DNA of 64,000 nt from Symbiodinium natans (lineage: Eukaryota > Sar > Dinophyceae > Suessiales > Symbiodiniaceae): positions 60,001 through 124,000 of the forward strand of contig CAJNDS010002449.1 in assembly GCA_905221605.1 (NCBI GenBank), in the 5' to 3' direction. The position numbers were made by a program, and so were the translations under genes. Position 1 is the stretch's first letter. Each line of letters begins with the position of its first letter. The notes under the pieces are model-generated. The model was given only the letters and a program-made list of their open reading frames with translations. It did no database searches and was not told where the DNA came from. Shown here piece by piece: positions 11,519-21,260 of the stretch.

Positions 11519-11541
11519 TCTCTCTCTCTCTCTCTCTCTCT
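11519..11541. repeat. (TC)n microsatellite
   Basis: About eleven TC dinucleotides. Confidence 0.8.
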
Positions 11542-11732
11542 GTGTCTCCGTGAGGACGTCCTGTGTACCATTCATGTCTTACCAGGAAGGCCCAAATCTG
11601 AGCACCGGCACCTGCACTTTGTTCAGTGCCGCTGGAAGGAAGCAGATCTTCGCCTGCCCTGCGGCATCCGAGATGGCCTCTGCCCACGGAAGCTGCAGAT
11701 TTGCTTGTGATTCCAGTATGTTCCGAAAGTAG

Positions 11733-11825
11733 GGGTGCCTTATTGTGGTCCCTAAGGGAATCCTACCCTACTACTTGTTGTCTAGATTAGGGGCCCCTTA
11801 TTCTCGTAAACCTCCATATTTTGGT
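11733..11825 (+). mobile_element. copy of a dispersed CCTTAT/ATAAGG element
   Basis: Contains GCCTTATTGTGGTCCCTAAG, then AATCCTACC, and further on CCCCTTATTCTCGTAAACC. The reverse complement of 44736-44830 carries matching blocks in the same order (CCTTATTGGGGTCC, GGATCCTACC). No target-site duplication or coding capacity is seen. A small non-autonomous element is inferred. Confidence 0.35.
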
Positions 11826-12601
11826 CACTCTAAGGAACAGCGAGAGCAGCGAGAACGTGCTTTCCATGGAAGACTCGGCCGGTGCTGAAACCACTTTCCG
11901 ACCAAAACATCAAGCAAGAAGCACCTACAGGCATCTGTTTTTTCAACCCCATAAAACCAGAAGCCTGAAACCCAAAAGCCTTGCACTGACTTACCCGCTT
12001 TCGGGCGCGCCTGAAATGGAAGCGGTTGGCACTGACCTTGGTTGCGATTCGGCTCGCAGTTTAAATAAGGCGGAGACTGCATTGACCGCGAGGGCACTTT
12101 TGTGTAAAACTACATTCTGGATGTCGCGCCGCCACCTATCTGGCAAAGCCGATCACTCTATCCCGGCAATGATGCTTGCGGTTCCGTTTACACCCTGATC
12201 CCGAATTGCCGCAATGTTCACCAGAACCGGGGCTCCAAACCATTCCAAAGCCCCAATTGAATAGGCAAAACATATGAAGCAAACGGCGCAGCTGTGCAGG
12301 TTGGAGTCAAGCTGCTAACGTGGACCACCCCATCCGTGGAAGCCTTCACCACAGTTTTAAAGCGAATTGGGGCTACAACACCACTGCTTTAGAGCGAATT
12401 TGGGGCTACAACAGCGAGATTCTGAGAGGGCTCAGGGATCGAGGCCTTTCCTAGTATGCACCTCTAGACATGAGGGTGTAGTTTTCGATGCATATATTCT
12501 TCTTGCAACATTAGCTGAGATTCGCATACTTAGGGTTCGTCGTTGGCCTCGGTGGCGAAGCCTCGCGGATGGCAAGCAAGGACGCAGACGACGTGGCCTC
12601 T

Positions 12602-12703
12602 CCAGGATGGGCTACTAGACCCTATGTAGCCCGCAAAGAAGGGCGTTTATAGGGCTGCTTATGGGGGTTATAGGGCCTTATGGGGCCTAATAGCCCATCC
12701 TGG
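12602..12703. mobile_element. 102-base foldback (MITE-like) element
   Basis: The left end reads CCAGGATGGGCTACTAGACC. The reverse complement of the right end reads CCAGGATGGGCTATTAGGCC. Similarity continues for about 30 bases per arm, so the whole segment can fold into one imperfect hairpin with a loop around 12635-12665. No clear target-site duplication. It could be a MITE remnant or a structured RNA gene. Confidence 0.5.
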
Positions 12704-13626
12704 TTCATTCTCTCACAGACATCCTGAAAGCTGGCACGAACCCCCCATGACTCAACATTCACCTATCGTTTCCCTGCAGCGGTGAACTCTTGTGGTACAG
12801 CAGCTGACCACACACCAAGCCCCGAAAAGCCTGCCTTTCACTCGCAGCTCCCCCCCCCAGACATGCATGACCTACGCCCCGTCGTAGCAAAATTTCCTCA
12901 ATAAGATTCGGGCAGGCACCGCCTCCAAACCCCCAAGGGCCACCCGGCCAACCCAAACGCTGTTTGAGAGATTGTTGCCCCGAGTTCTTGTGTTCAGGAA
13001 TTTTCGGATCCGGAACGAAAGAGAATGCTTCTGAAACGAGGAGGCCTTCGCCAACGTGGCCGTCCTCATCATGGCCCAGTCTCTCAAACAAGAGAGAAAC
13101 CCATAGACACTGCGCGAAACGTGACACCCACCCCTTATTCAAGGGCCTTCGTGGGAAACGGCAGCAAAATGTGGAAGAAGTGGCTACCCAGTCTCAGCGC
13201 GCCGGCTACAGCATCAACCCACAATCTCCCCAAAGGTTCCAAGATGGATTGGGTTAGGATGACAAGTCGAACATCAAGGCCCCAAAATGCGAAGACACTC
13301 CAAACTCAAGCTCCACAATCTTGTCAGGTCCTCAATCCTCTGCTCGGCCTCCTCGAATTCACCTGGTCAGGGTCAAACGAAGAACCAAACGGGCATAAGC
13401 GAGGATCGGAAGGGCTTCTGTGGCATAGCTGAGCGCCATGCTACGTCTATTGGTTTTCAGCCATTGCCATGGAAAAGCTCTGGCTCCCTTTGTGAAGTCA
13501 GGCTCTCCATTGATCGGTCTGAAATTCAGTCTGAAACCTTGCTTCTTCTGAATGATGTCGGCATGTCTGGGCTCTCTGACGGGCGCAGCGAGTCCGAACA
13601 CGCAAGAGGACGTGCCACTGAAGTCT

Positions 13627-14849
13627 TCAGGCTCCGCACGCTGACAAGTTGAATAGTTGTGCAGCATTGCGAAAAGCAACATTCTCCCAATCTCTCTGTG
13701 TCAGGTGCACAGTTTCTGACAAGTTGTTAAACCAGCCTGCCCCTTCTGAGATGGACTCATATGCAGTATCCATGGAAAACATAACGCGTTCAGGCCCCAT
13801 CACAGACAATGCATGCTGAAACCCCGGAGTGTCGAACATGCCACTGGTGGTGATATGAAAGTTGTTCTTCAAATACCAAGTGACGTTGTGCTTGCGCTTG
13901 TACAAGCCATTCTCTGGACACGGGGCCAGTTTCATGCCAGGTCCTGTATGGCACGACACTGATTCTGGGGTCCAGCCCTGCTTCCTGAGGCGGTGATCAA
14001 TGCGCCAGGCCATCCAAACCAAAATCTCTCCATCATGACCGATGAACTTCAGATTTGGAAACTTGTCGAAGAAGCGAGAATGAAGCGGAGAACATGCTCC
14101 GCAGTCTCGACATGAAAGCCCCATGGTGACACGCGCATCTCTGGAAATTGTGTAAAAAACCCTTTCGACTCCGCCTCACGAGGATGCAAGTAGATGGGCT
14201 TGCCGGATTTCTCGACAAAGGCCCAGAATGGATCATACTCCTTGGTAATGTAGTAGTTGAAATCACCGCCTGTGTTTGACGTGTCATAGCCATTGATCAA
14301 AGCTCCGAGCGACCCTAGCTTCAAGCAGTCTGCAAATTGTGAGATTGATGCCTGTGGATCCCACAGTGGAAGGATGCAAAATCCGCCAAGGTGAGGTTTG
14401 CCTGAGGCATCGTTGGCTGCACTGATCTGTTTGAAGAACTTCCTGTTCCATTGCTTGAATTTCTTAACGGATGTGCCGTCGGAGACGTCTTTCATGTCTT
14501 GGGTACTACCGGTTATCGACAGGATCATGAAGTCAACTCCGTAATTTTGTGCGACTTTGACCCGGGTCTCGGCAATTCGCCTATCTGCCAAGTCTTCCAA
14601 GTCTTCCAGGTTTTGCCACCACTCTACTGGCGGCTCTCCATTGGAGTATTTCCAAACACGCTTGAAACCGACATGTTCCTCCAGGGCGATCTTACAAATC
14701 GACGAGCCTGCAGCTCCATTGGCGGCATGACTCACTTGAACTGTTTTGACTGAGAGCAAGTTAAGATCCTCCCTTTCCGGTGCGAAGGTTGAGATTGTGA
14801 GCATCGCTTGAAGCATCACCAGCGCTCCAACATGAAATGCCACGGCCAT
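13627..14849 (-). pseudogene. amidohydrolase-2 family protein (ACMSD / gamma-resorcylate decarboxylase type), frameshifted
   Basis: The frame opens at an ATG at 14849 with a hydrophobic leader (MAVAFHVGALVMLQAMLTIS), a probable signal peptide or anchor. The mature part shows hallmarks of the TIM-barrel metal-dependent decarboxylases: ALEEH near the start (first metal ligands), a Trp-rich dimer region, YLHPRE (barrel histidine), then FPNLKFIGHDGE (second histidine) and FSMDTAYES (catalytic Asp). Family members decarboxylate aromatic or amino-muconate acids using Zn or Mn. Near 14072-14085 the frame shifts by one base between HVLRFIL and FFDKFPNLKF; upstream and downstream parts align with the family only if joined there. 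Either the locus is a young pseudogene or the base is a sequencing error. No intron interrupts about 1.2 kb, unlike the neighbours, suggesting retroposition or transfer. Confidence 0.75.
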
Positions 14850-15122
14850 GGCACGGAACAAAGTGAACTCACTTTTGGAGCACAAGATCAGAAGTATTCA
14901 GTCGCTCACGCTCGGACGCACCCGGCTTGAGAAGCCAAACTCGAGCCTCAGTTCCGAAGGCCATCCGGCGAAGTCGCTCTCTTTGCAACATGCTAATTGA
15001 TGCCCACATTGCAAGACATTCGCCTGATGATCAAGTTAGACCACATCACCCTCGCATCCCTCACTGCCCCCCCTGACCCACAAACAGTTCTCCATTAAAA
15101 ACATTCAATAAGCCCATCAGAC

Positions 15123-15210
15123 ACTAAACCCTAAACCCTTTTTTGCTGCAGGGAACCCTAAACCCTAAACCCTAAACCGCAAACCCTAAACCTTAAACCC
15201 TAAGCCCCAT
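15123..15210 (+). repeat. interstitial telomere-like array
   Basis: About eight CCCTAAA units interrupted by a short unrelated piece and point variants. Confidence 0.75.
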
Positions 15211-15416
15211 CCCCCAAGCATCATCAAGACGGTGGCCTCTAGCCGGCGCCTCGAGGACCAGCTGAACACGCAGCCAGCGCTTCGCGAAGAAGGGCTCGAT
15301 CTTCTCGAAGATGCCGTCCACCTGCCGAAGGATGTTAGGGTTTGGGGTTTTTTTTTGCCACCCGCTTAGCTGACCTCTCGGACACTCTGCAGGGAAAAGG
15401 CGTTTACATACTGGAG

Positions 15417-15437
15417 GGTTTAGGGTTTAGGGTTTTG
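15417..15437 (+). repeat. interstitial telomere-like repeat
   Basis: TTTAGGGTTTAGGG in the opposite orientation to the array at 15123-15210, about 200 bases away, so the two face each other. Confidence 0.6.
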
Positions 15438-16194
15438 TTGATTTCGGCCGTTTTTTCAGGCTTTCACAGCTCCAGTGTTCGCAAGTTTGTGGGGTCGCAT
15501 GAAAAACGAAAAGCAACAGAACGAAGCAGTTCACTGCATAGTTGTTCAAGCTGTGAAGACATCAAAGCACCATAAGTCCGGCTTGACATCAAACTTCTAA
15601 TTCAACAGGACCAGGTTCCTTCAGAAAGCGAGCGCTGGATCGATCAGAGAAGGAACCGGTTTAGGAACAAGGCTGGCTGTCTGAAGTTGTGCTCTGTTAT
15701 GCTGTTTGCTTGACATGTTAGCTTTATGACTTTCTTTCTTGGTTCTTGTTTAAGCTGGTTTGAACTCTGCAAACGTCACCTCACCTTAATCCGTTTGCAT
15801 CCATCGGTTGTAAGTGAAGACTGGACCCTTGACTAGCGAACCACAATATTGGGTCTCTTTTCCTTTTGCTTTTGGTATTTCTGGAAGGATGCCATCAGCA
15901 TGTGTAGTTAACATCGTCTGCTTTGCAACAACTAGGAACCAGAGAACGTTTGCTCTTTGCATCCACCTGGCTTTCTAGGTGAAGTATATACAAACTCCCA
16001 TCCTTCAGAACAGAGAAGGAGTGGGACTAAGAAAACAATCCAGTCTGAAGAAGTTATTCCCCTCGCCAGCAGGTAGGAACCCCTTTGTGCTATTCAGTGT
16101 TGGGAAATGTTGGGAGTGTTACTCCCTGGGCCCACGGACTCAGAACTGAGTCTGGAAATATCTGTGAAAAAAGATTCGAAAACCCGCCGAACAA

Positions 16195-16434
16195 ATGCGA
16201 AGGACGAGAAACCTAAAATTGCTTTCGCCACTCCTTCTCTGCACGGTTGTCTTGGCGAGTTTGAAACATGCTTCTTTTCTGAAATCCATGGAACCGGCGG
16301 ACGCAACAAGCAGGCATTCGCAGGTTGCCAGTCGCGAAGCAGACGATGTCGAGAATATATCCGTCCTACCGCGAAAGGAAAGAGACCTGGGAGTGCTTTT
16401 GCTCGTCAAGGATGCGGTCTTCACTTATCACTAA
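16195..16434 (+). CDS. possible small secreted protein or signal-peptide exon
   Basis: The ATG at 16195 opens a 79-codon frame starting MRRTRNLKLLSPLLLCTVVL, a good signal-peptide profile, followed by a polar tail. It may be a complete small gene or a first exon. The antisense frame (16140-16424) is also open and protein-like, and better supported genes are on the minus strand, so the call is weak. Confidence 0.28.
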   Translation: MRRTRNLKLLSPLLLCTVVLASLKHASFLKSMEPADATSRHSQVASREADDVENISVLPRKERDLGVLLLVKDAVFTYH

Positions 16435-16449
16435 TGCGGGCAAACGGGT

Positions 16450-16852
16450 GAAGATGAGACGCCCTCTGGGTTTTTGCAATGCTCAACTTGCGAATAATGC
16501 CAAAGAGAAGCATGTTGTCCAGCCCTTTCATGCTCTTGTCCTGCACAAGATAAACAACTTGTATGTCTCGAGGGTTTATGCTTGACCCCTTCCTGCTCTG
16601 AAAGACACAAGGCTCTCGTTCCAAAGGCTAAGTCTAAAGGTTTTGAACACCACTTCACATCTATGGAACCATGCAGACTCCAAAACAAACATCCTCTGGT
16701 AGGATTATCCCTGTATCCTTCCAGAAAAGCAAAGGACAATATTGTTTCTTTCGGCAGTGAAGGATTCAGTTTGAACGTATCACATGGGGCGAAGGAATAA
16801 AGGTGATGCGACGCCCTCTGCGTTCGCAGTGTTCAAAATTGCGGCAATCATG
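16450..16852. repeat. diverged direct repeat pair
   Basis: 16450-16503 and 16802-16852 share GACGCCCTCTG, then GTT, a CAATG/CAGTG block and TCAA..TTGCG..AAT, with about 70 percent identity over roughly 50 bases. Confidence 0.45.
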
Positions 16853-17441
16853 GATCAAGCCTCTTGATCGCAGCCTCTCTCTCCTGCTGCAACTCCAAAC
16901 CAGCACCCGACTGGCGTCAATCCTTAAAATCGAGGCTTCTTCAAAACAAAACAATTCAATTCTTTTTTCTCTAGCAAGTTTCTTCTACAAAGGGCCCTCT
17001 GACATGCCTAGGCCCAAGAGCCCTAAACCGGCCTCCTCCAAGGTCGGCACATCCGGGTGGGGCATCGTGAAGAGACACCGACCCCGCGTGGAGCGGGTGA
17101 GTGGGTCGCTCCAAAGCAGGAGGACCTCGCTGCGTGGGTCTTAACGAGGACAGCTGTCATGAAGTACATGACTGTAGGTTGGGATGGTGACTCTATTGGG
17201 CGTTGAGGCTATCATGTGCTGATGACAAGCTCAGGGGCTCAGGCCTGCAGTTTCCCAGAAATGGAACTGACATGAATTATGCCCACTAGTTATGACGACT
17301 GCTTTCAACCCATGCTCACCATCTTCCACCACAAAGAACCCTGCTAAAGTTCGAAACTTGAAAGGAGCAGTGACGTCCACAGGCAGTACGTGATTTTGGT
17401 TGACTCCGTGCTAGAGCCGCTAACCCCGTGGATTTGGGGGA

Positions 17442-17565
17442 TGCCGTTCAAGCCGTTGACGCCGTGAGTATGTAGGTGACGCTGTTGATGCCGTGAAAGC
17501 CGTTGACGCTATAAGTGACACCATTGATGCCGTGAGTACCCGCTGTATGCCGTTGACGTCTTCGC
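17442..17565. repeat. degenerate minisatellite
   Basis: Repeated GCCGTTGACGCCGTGAGT-like units of about 18-36 bases. A second run of CTTCGCGTC/CTTCGTG units follows at about 17570-17665. Confidence 0.55.
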
Positions 17566-17756
17566 AGCTTCGCCCGGAAAATCACGTCTTCGCGCCTTTG
17601 CACCATCTGAACCTTCACGTCTTCGTGCCTTCGTGTCCTCGCGTCCTCGCTTCGCGTCTTCGCCCCAACCTCTACGGACATCAATGAACCTGAACGTGTT
17701 AGTGCAAGCCAAGGGGAAGCTCAGCCCTGAATTTCACATGACTTGACTTGACATCC

Positions 17757-17890
17757 TCAACCCGGAGTTCTCAAGATTTTTTCCGAAACTCTCTTCAAAG
17801 CCCCTAAAGCTGCTAAAACAGGGGCTCCGCCTCCTGGAGCCGCTCCCTCTAAAACCGACTCCCAAATCAGAGCACCTCGATGGTGGGAAG
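17757..17890 (-). CDS. candidate C-terminal exon, unidentified
   Basis: After an acceptor-like ATCGAG/GTG the minus frame reads ALIWESVLEGAAPGGGAPVL and continues to LKRVSEKILRTPG and a stop. Another minus frame through 17900-18060 (GDVPFMTALRQFVAPRTPPE) may be the preceding exon. No family recognised. Confidence 0.3.
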
Positions 17891-18105
17891 CCGATCTCGC
17901 CGGTAGGGGTGCTGACGGATTCCTTCTGGGATGTCTGTGACTTGGTACTCTGGCACCTGGCAGGGAAGTGCTCGGGTGGGGTTCTTGGAGCAACAAATTG
18001 CCTCAGCGCTGTCATGAAAGGCACATCACCAAACTTAGGGGTTACGGATTCTTGCTGTGTCGATTCTTTGATTCTTCCATTCTTTCTTTCTTTCGTTCTT
18101 TCTCT

Positions 18106-18130
18106 TCTCTCTCTCTCTCTCTCTCTCACT
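18106..18130. repeat. (TC)n microsatellite
   Basis: About twelve CT dinucleotides preceded by TTTC-type repeats, near the end of the exon at 18126-18347. Confidence 0.7.
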
Positions 18131-18347
18131 CAGTCACGCCCTCACACAAAACTTGCACTTCGGCACTTCCACTCCGTCTGCCAGTGCTCCTGAAGCTCCA
18201 ATCTACTCTCGCCTCCTGGCCCTTTTGAAGTTGGCAACTGGCGCTGGTCTCGTGAAGCTTCAGCCACAGCTCATGCTTCACCTCAACACCAGTCATCTTT
18301 GCACTAGGTTTCAGGCATACGACGAAGTGACCCACACGAATGCTCAC
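18126..18347 (-). CDS. candidate exon, unidentified
   Basis: A TAG/GTG acceptor at 18348/18347 opens a frame including GHFVVCLKPSAKMTGVEVKH and CQLQKGQEARVDWSFRS, ending in a stop at 18126. Composition is strongly protein-like. Probably an internal or terminal exon of the gene downstream of the one ending at 18430. No domain recognised. Confidence 0.42.
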   Translation of the reverse strand: MSIRVGHFVVCLKPSAKMTGVEVKHELWLKLHETSASCQLQKGQEARVDWSFRSTGRRSGSAEVQVLCEGVTE

Positions 18348-18429
18348 CTACCGCTAGCTTTGCGCCTTAGACGATGAGAGGGGCTATGGTGCATGTATGT
18401 TGGCCTGGAGGGATTGCGCGATCTCAAGT

Positions 18430-18603
18430 TTAGTCAGGTGCTTTCAGCATTCCGTGAACTTTCTGATGCTTAGGCTGGAAATTCTCGAGGCGAGCAGCAT
18501 GTTCCATAATGATCTCCACCATTGAGCCTGCGCGCAGTTCATGGGCAGACCGCGAAGTTCGAGCTTGGAGCTCGCACTGAGCCCTGAGTCCCTCCACCCC
18601 CTC
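18430..18603 (-). CDS. C-terminal exon of an unidentified gene
   Basis: An ACAG acceptor ends at 18604. The frame then reads EGVEGLRAQCELQARTSRSA, continues with MVEIIMEHAARLENFQPKHQ and ends KVHGMLKAPD, stop at 18430-18432. The helix-rich, coiled-coil-like composition and clean splice site argue for a real last exon, which other frames in the same stretch hide. Upstream exons were not located. Function unknown. Confidence 0.5.
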   Translation of the reverse strand, partial: EGVEGLRAQCELQARTSRSAHELRAGSMVEIIMEHAARLENFQPKHQKVHGMLKAPD

Positions 18604-18662
18604 CTGTATGCTCTACACCTAAACACCTTCAAAGAGACCCCCAAGAGGCCAACAGAGGGCCA

Positions 18663-19208
18663 ATGCATGATGTTAACACCGTTTTGAAGCTCATGCTCCA
18701 ATCCACGAGGTTTCTGTGGACTTTGAATAACATGCCAGCACTTCCCACTTTCGGGTTTACCATACTATGCAGTGCGCAGCTGGAGCAGCCTTATCCGATG
18801 ATTACCCCATCATCTTTTAAGGAACTTGCACCTGGCCTAGTTTCTCGTGCGTCTTCTGCCTGGGAAGCAGCAGGATCCGCAGACGCTGCTAAATGGCCAT
18901 TCAGAAGCGGGCATGCGTGCAGACGTGGCAAGGCCGTTGTGGCGGACAATCCCCCAAAGTTAGGAGGCTACTGTCTGTCAGTTCTCGCACGAGAATCGTT
19001 GGGATGGGACGGTCTCAGGCCTTGTGGGTCGACAATGTATAGAGTGGCCCTGCAATGCAGAGACATGCAAAAGCCTGCTCAGGCAATTCTGGATGAAGCT
19101 GCTGAAGTGTGCCAAGCTGCTGCAACTTATGTGCCACTTTCATCATTCCAGCCACATCGCGTGCCTGAGCCGAATCGCGCAGTCAAGAAAAGCAACAACA
19201 CACCTTAA
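18663..19208 (+). CDS. open frame of 181 codons, doubtful
   Basis: The plus frame contains CRDMQKPAQAILDEAAEVCQ, which reads like a helix, but the rest is low in protein character and no domain is visible. Chance frame or an exon on the strand opposite to the supported genes. Confidence 0.18.
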   Translation: MHDVNTVLKLMLQSTRFLWTLNNMPALPTFGFTILCSAQLEQPYPMITPSSFKELAPGLVSRASSAWEAAGSADAAKWPFRSGHACRRGKAVVADNPPKLGGYCLSVLARESLGWDGLRPCGSTMYRVALQCRDMQKPAQAILDEAAEVCQAAATYVPLSSFQPHRVPEPNRAVKKSNNTP

Positions 19209-19315
19209 CAATGCTACTCTTGGGATTCATTTCTGGAGGTGCCTCCGCCCACCGGTCCAATGCTTGCAAGTGGATACGCACCGAGCACGCTTACTTACAC
19301 CCGGCAAAAGACCTA

Positions 19316-19640
19316 CGGAGAGGGAGAGAAGGGAGAGGGAGGGGAGAGGGGGAGAGGGGGAGAGGGAGAGAGGAGGGAGAGGGGGAGAGGGGGGGAGAGG
19401 AGAGGGAGAGGAGAGGGAGGAGGGGAGAGGAGAGGGAGAGGAGGGAGAGAGGGAGAGAGAGGCGGGAGGGAGGGAGAGAGGGAGGAGGGAGCGGAGGGAG
19501 AGAGGAGGGAGAGAGGAGGAGAGAGGAGGGAGGGAGGGAGGGAGAGAGGGGAGAGAGGGAGAGAGGGAGAGAGGGAGGGGGAGAGAGGGAGAGAGGGAGA
19601 GAGGGAGAGAGGGAGAGAGGGAGAGAGGGAGAGAGGGAGA
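19316..19640 (+). repeat. 320-base polypurine (GAGAGG) tract
   Basis: Almost uninterrupted A/G on the plus strand, made of GAGAGGGAGA-like units with no fixed period. Open frames through it (Arg/Glu/Gly, or Ser/Leu/Pro on the other strand) are by-products of composition. Long mirror-like purine tracts can form triplex DNA. Confidence 0.9.
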
Positions 19641-19644
19641 CGCC

Positions 19645-20900
19645 TGAAGTGAGAAGCTCCATCTGATGGCGGCAACATATCTGCCGAAGCTGTAGGAACT
19701 ACATTGTAACTGCAGGGTCTACATGTCCCCAATGATTTTTCGTAGCTCCAGTGATAACCCGACCTAGCCGCACCCCGATCTCAACTTGACAACGGCCAAG
19801 GGGCGACAGTAAAGATCAACCGACCATGTTCGAAGTAGCCAGGTCCAAAGACCTCTCCAGCCACGACTTGATAATGGGATTCCAATTCAGGGCAGTGGCT
19901 GCCAAGAAACAGCTTCAAGATTTAAGAAACGGATGTCGCAAAGTGGTGTTCCCCAAGCCGAGAGTCCCTCCCCCCCTACGCTATAGCAAGAGACGAACTC
20001 CTACAAGTAGCGGATGGTTTACAAAGTCTACTACAAAGCCCCAGAGATACGGAACACGTGCCTCTAGCACTACCCCTCCCAAGGAGATCCGCAAGGAGAT
20101 CCTCAAAAACGAGGCGCGCCTCGTCCAACTCCTCCAGCTGCACTTGCGCAGGGGTCCTCTTCTCCGAGGCAGCCATGGCTTCAGGCCCCCTTTGAGAGAA
20201 AGGGGCCTCCGACTGTGGCGCAACGTGTCCTTCACTGGAATGACTTCGTCTTGATGGAGGAGTTTCGCCACCTCTTCTTCGCGATTCCCAATTTGTAACC
20301 CTGCTGGGTACCCCGGGTACCCCTCTGCTCCTGAAGTGAAAGTAGGGTTTGGGATGCAGTATTTGGGGCACAGAGAAACCGCAATGATCCCATGCTGGCC
20401 TCGAGCCATTCCATGCATCAAGCTTGCTGAGGTCATCGCGGCCGCATTTTCTGGGATCGAACACCTCGCCTGCCACTCCTCTGGGCCACACTGAGGCAAC
20501 CCTTGACCTGTCGCACGAAACCCCGAAACGTGCGACCTGTTGCACGACCCATTCTCTGAACGGAGACTGTGCAAAATCATGTAGTCTATGCATGCTGCAG
20601 GACGAGAGCTCCGCATTGACCCGAAAACCATTGTGTAGTGCAAGGCGTTTTCGTGGCAGGATTCAAGCAAAACACACGCGCAAGTACAAGTATATGATGC
20701 ATACATACATATGTGTATATACGTACATATATAGATACACATACATTGATTGTATGTCGTATGTTTATCTGTAGTAGACCCCCCGACTTGATGTCAATGT
20801 TCAATCAGCCGCCGAGTTTTGAGACGCTTTTCTACAACCCCAAAGGAAGGCACGGGGCACTTTCTGGCTCTCCGAGCTCCGAAACCTCCGTGGCAGCGCC
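19645..20900 (-). other. unassigned; possible small exon near 20070-20180
   Basis: The minus frame at about 20070-20180 gives MAASEKRTPAQVQLEELDEA and then RLVFEDLLADLLGRG, helix-like, but no splice partner was matched. 20690-20760 is a TACATA/ATACGT-rich patch. Otherwise nothing recognised. Confidence 0.25.
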
Positions 20901-21256
20901 TCAACGTTTACAAAGGACCGAGGGCCTGGCCATGCTTGGCAGCACACCGTTCGTCATGTCCTCAACGTCGAACTTTTTGAGGAAATTTCGAGTGTAGCTA
21001 GCAACCGACAGGACCCCCTCGCAATGCACTGGGGCCGCAACCATGACGGCTTTGCCAGCGACCTCGGACGACCAACGCTCTTTTTTCTGAGTTCTCTGAG
21101 CCCCCAAGTCATCCAAGTCATGCACAGCCTCAAGCATCACCATGTCTGTCGCAACCACACCGTGTGCCCGGGCCTCGACATGAATGCCTCCTCCCGCCGC
21201 CAGCATGGCTTGTGCGACCTTGACCGCAGAACTCCACGGGAGCTTCGTTACTGGTA
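20901..21256 (-). CDS. candidate long exon, unidentified
   Basis: The minus frame of about 118 codons starts after a TTACCAG acceptor. It has GC-rich third positions and includes AVKVAQAMLAAGGGIHVEAR, DMVMLEAVHDLDDLGAQ and YTRNFLKKFDVEDMTNGVLP. It ends near a possible GC donor (GCCAG/GCCC) at about 20930. No family recognised; the texture is that of a soluble alpha/beta protein. Confidence 0.42.
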
Positions 21257-21260
21257 ACAA

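Larger units (their letters stand above)
11348..13626. other. no supported gene; repeats
   Basis: Contains a short TC tract (11519-11541), a dispersed element at 11733-11825 and a foldback at 12602-12703. Frames at 12759-13682 overlap on both strands and show no domain. 13500-13626 is probably 3' untranslated sequence of the amidohydrolase. Confidence 0.35.
14950..17700. other. no firmly supported gene; repeats and one signal-peptide-like ORF
   Basis: Holds two telomere-like patches, a diverged direct repeat (16450-16503 and 16802-16852), a minisatellite at 17442-17565 and the ORF at 16195. Nothing else recognised. Confidence 0.35.

Noticed and set aside
13627-14849. Bacterial contamination as the source of the amidohydrolase
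   Set aside because: No neighbouring bacterial gene, no ribosome-binding site or operon, and the flanks have dinoflagellate-type repeats; an integrated gene is more likely.
15614-15657. 9-base inverted repeat GGTTCCTTC / GAAGGAACC
   Set aside because: Too short with a 26-base loop; expected by chance in 64 kb.
19211-19732. Arg/Glu/Gly-rich and Ser/Leu/Pro-rich frames over the purine tract
   Set aside because: Low-complexity composition keeps all frames open; no flanking protein-like sequence.
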